Shown piece after piece: positions 4,887-5,816 of a stretch of 5,816 nucleotides of DNA; within the stretch, counting starts at the first letter, position 1; every line of letters begins with the position of its first letter. The stretch spans positions 1-5,816 of the forward strand of contig CANQDN010000078.1 of NCBI GenBank assembly GCA_947593275.1, read 5' to 3'. The notes beneath the pieces were generated by a model. The model was given only the letters and a program-made list of their open reading frames with translations, was not told the DNA's origin and did no database searches. The position numbers and the translations under genes were made by a program. The DNA is from an uncultured Bacilli bacterium. GTDB taxonomy: Bacteria > Bacillota_I > Bacilli_A > RF39 > UBA660.

Positions 4887-5395
4887 TGAGATATAATAAA
4901 ATAAGAAAAATGGATATTTCTAATGGTCCTGGAGTTAGAGTGTCTATATTTATGCAAGGTTGTACTTTTAATTGTTTTAATTGTTTTAATCCGGAAACTC
5001 ATGATTTTAATGGGGGGAAGGAATTTACTGATGAGACAATTGATAAAATAATAGAATTAGCAAGTAAAGATTATATAGTAGGTTTATCTATTTTAGGGGG
5101 TGAACCTATGCATCCTAAAAATATTGAAGGAACAACTAAGTTAGCTAAAATATTTAAAGCAAAGTATCCTAATAAGACAGTTTGGGTATGGACAGGATTT
5201 TTAGTTGATAGAGATCTTATGGATAAAGAAGTATTAAATTATGTTGATGTTATAGTTGATGGTCAATATAAGGATGAATTACATAGTTTTTTACTAAAAT
5301 ATGCGGGTTCTACTAATCAAAGAGTTATAGATGTTAAAAAAACTTTGAAGAAAAAGCAAGTAGTTTTGTATGAAATGGAAGAAGTACCTCAATAG
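4886..5395 (+). CDS. nrdG: Anaerobic ribonucleotide reductase-activating protein, NrdG (radical SAM)
   Basis: NrdG is the radical-SAM activase that uses a [4Fe-4S] cluster and S-adenosylmethionine to create the glycyl radical on NrdD. Residues C26, C30 and C33 in GCTFNCFNC form the CxxxCxxC cluster motif. It is followed by FNPETHDFNGG, typical of NrdG, and GGEP (71-74) is the radical-SAM SAM-binding motif. At 169 residues it has the usual short length. The ATG overlaps the nrdD stop as TAATG and has only a weak purine-rich site (AGAAGAAG, 4871-4878), so translation probably depends on ribosomes finishing nrdD. The C-terminus is Lys- and Glu-rich. The 3' end of the gene forms part of a terminator hairpin. 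Identification is secure. Confidence 0.97.
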   Translation: MRYNKIRKMDISNGPGVRVSIFMQGCTFNCFNCFNPETHDFNGGKEFTDETIDKIIELASKDYIVGLSILGGEPMHPKNIEGTTKLAKIFKAKYPNKTVWVWTGFLVDRDLMDKEVLNYVDVIVDGQYKDELHSFLLKYAGSTNQRVIDVKKTLKKKQVVLYEMEEVPQ

Positions 5396-5410
5396 AGGGC
5401 TTTTTTCTTT
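5382..5410 (+). terminator. First terminator after nrdG, overlapping its stop codon
   Basis: AAGT and CCTC (5382-5390, one bulged A) pair with GAGG and GCTT (5395-5402) around an AATA loop, followed by TTTTTTCTTT from 5401. The nrdG stop codon TAG (5393-5395) sits in the loop and first stem base, so ribosomes reaching the stop codon would cover the hairpin. Confidence 0.65.
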
Positions 5411-5452
5411 CCTTTTAGTTAAAATAAAGTAAATAATGTTAGTAAAATAGAG

Positions 5453-5490
5453 GTTATACACATAAAAATAAAAATGTATAACTTTTTTTT
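5453..5490 (+). terminator. Second terminator between nrdG and spoVAC
   Basis: A perfect 8-bp stem, GTTATACA (5453-5460) and TGTATAAC (5475-5482), closes a 14-nt A-rich loop and is followed directly by eight T (5483-5490). Only the plus strand has the T-run, so it acts on transcription from the left. It backs up the weaker hairpin at the nrdG stop and insulates the sporulation gene. An attenuator for spoVAC is possible, but no promoter is clear upstream of it. Confidence 0.75.
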
Positions 5491-5520
5491 ATTCTTTCAT
5501 AATAAGAATGGAGGTAACTT

Positions 5521-5816
5521 ATGAATAAAGATGAATATCAAAAGTTAGTTAAAAAACATGAACCTCAAGAAAAAAAGGTAGAGAATACTTTTAATGCTTT
5601 TTTAATTGGAGGTTTTATTGGATTTGTAGTAGAAGGGATTATTCAAGTTATAATGAATATTTGGCATGTTTCTAGGATAGATGCGAGTACTTGGACTTGT
5701 TTAATTGTTATATTTACATCTTCATTATTTACAGCTTTAGGCTTTTTTGATAATTGGATGAGTAAAGCTAAAGCAGGATTACTTATTCCGACGACGGGTT
5801 TTGCTCATTCAGTGGC
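5521..5816 (+). CDS. spoVAC: Stage V sporulation protein AC (SpoVAC), N-terminal part
   Basis: SpoVAC is a membrane subunit of the SpoVA channel, which loads dipicolinic acid into the developing spore and releases it during germination; the Bacillus protein has mechanosensitive-channel properties. The visible 98 residues begin with the typical basic segment (YQKLVKKHEPQ, residues 6-16). Two hydrophobic segments follow at about 24-45 (FNAFLIGGFIGFVVEGII) and 59-76. Then comes KAKAGLLIPTTGFAHSV, matching the family's conserved (G/A)G..IPITGFANSV region. The right edge cuts the gene, losing perhaps the last third. GGAGG (5510-5514) lies 6 nt before the ATG. I see no convincing sigma-A promoter between the terminator and the gene, consistent with a forespore sigma factor or a promoter I cannot recognise. 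spoVAD and spoVAE are expected downstream, outside the window. Confidence 0.9.
   Translation, partial: MNKDEYQKLVKKHEPQEKKVENTFNAFLIGGFIGFVVEGIIQVIMNIWHVSRIDASTWTCLIVIFTSSLFTALGFFDNWMSKAKAGLLIPTTGFAHSV

Overview
The window is very AT-rich bacterial chromosome that uses the standard code (TGG for Trp, TGA only as a stop). Its Shine-Dalgarno sites and sigma-A-like promoters are of low-GC Gram-positive type. A spoVAC homologue at the right edge points to an endospore-forming lineage. The oxygen-sensitive class III ribonucleotide reductase (nrdD-nrdG) points to anaerobic growth. Together these suggest an anaerobic, probably gut-type member of the Bacillota (Clostridia, Erysipelotrichia or related Bacilli). 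The species cannot be named from this sequence.

Left part (1-1740). A minus-strand gene for an AlbA_2/Schlafen-type protein runs off the left edge. Its promoter has three perfect 11-bp direct repeats directly upstream of the -35 box. About 150 bp of AT-rich DNA follows (332-482) in which I see no gene, clear promoter or terminator. Next on the minus strand is an unrecognised 205-residue protein with a coiled-coil start and a CxH...CxCxxC cluster. Further right are a minus-strand tRNA-Gly(CCC), with its own promoter and terminator, and a divergent plus-strand gene for an unrecognised basic 63-residue protein with a roughly 85-nt purine-rich leader.

Middle (1741-2720). A minus-strand tRNA-Cys(GCA) has its own promoter and terminator. 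Upstream of it is a minus-strand Crp/Fnr-family regulator. The 117-bp gap between this regulator and nrdD holds a perfect 18-bp palindrome built from TTGCAA half-sites. It covers the regulator's own -35 box and is centred about 42 bp upstream of the predicted nrdD transcription start. The simplest reading is that the regulator represses itself and activates nrdDG from one site.

Right part (2721-5816). nrdD (reductase) and nrdG (its radical-SAM activase) form a translationally coupled operon with a 1-base TAATG overlap. Two terminators follow in tandem. The start of spoVAC, part of the SpoVA dipicolinic-acid channel, is cut by the right edge.

Most of the window is ordinary housekeeping and regulation. 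The points worth a second look are the shared divergent operator, the helically phased 11-bp repeats before the AlbA_2 gene, and the two unrecognised small proteins. I see no CRISPR array, insertion sequence, toxin-antitoxin pair or phage module.
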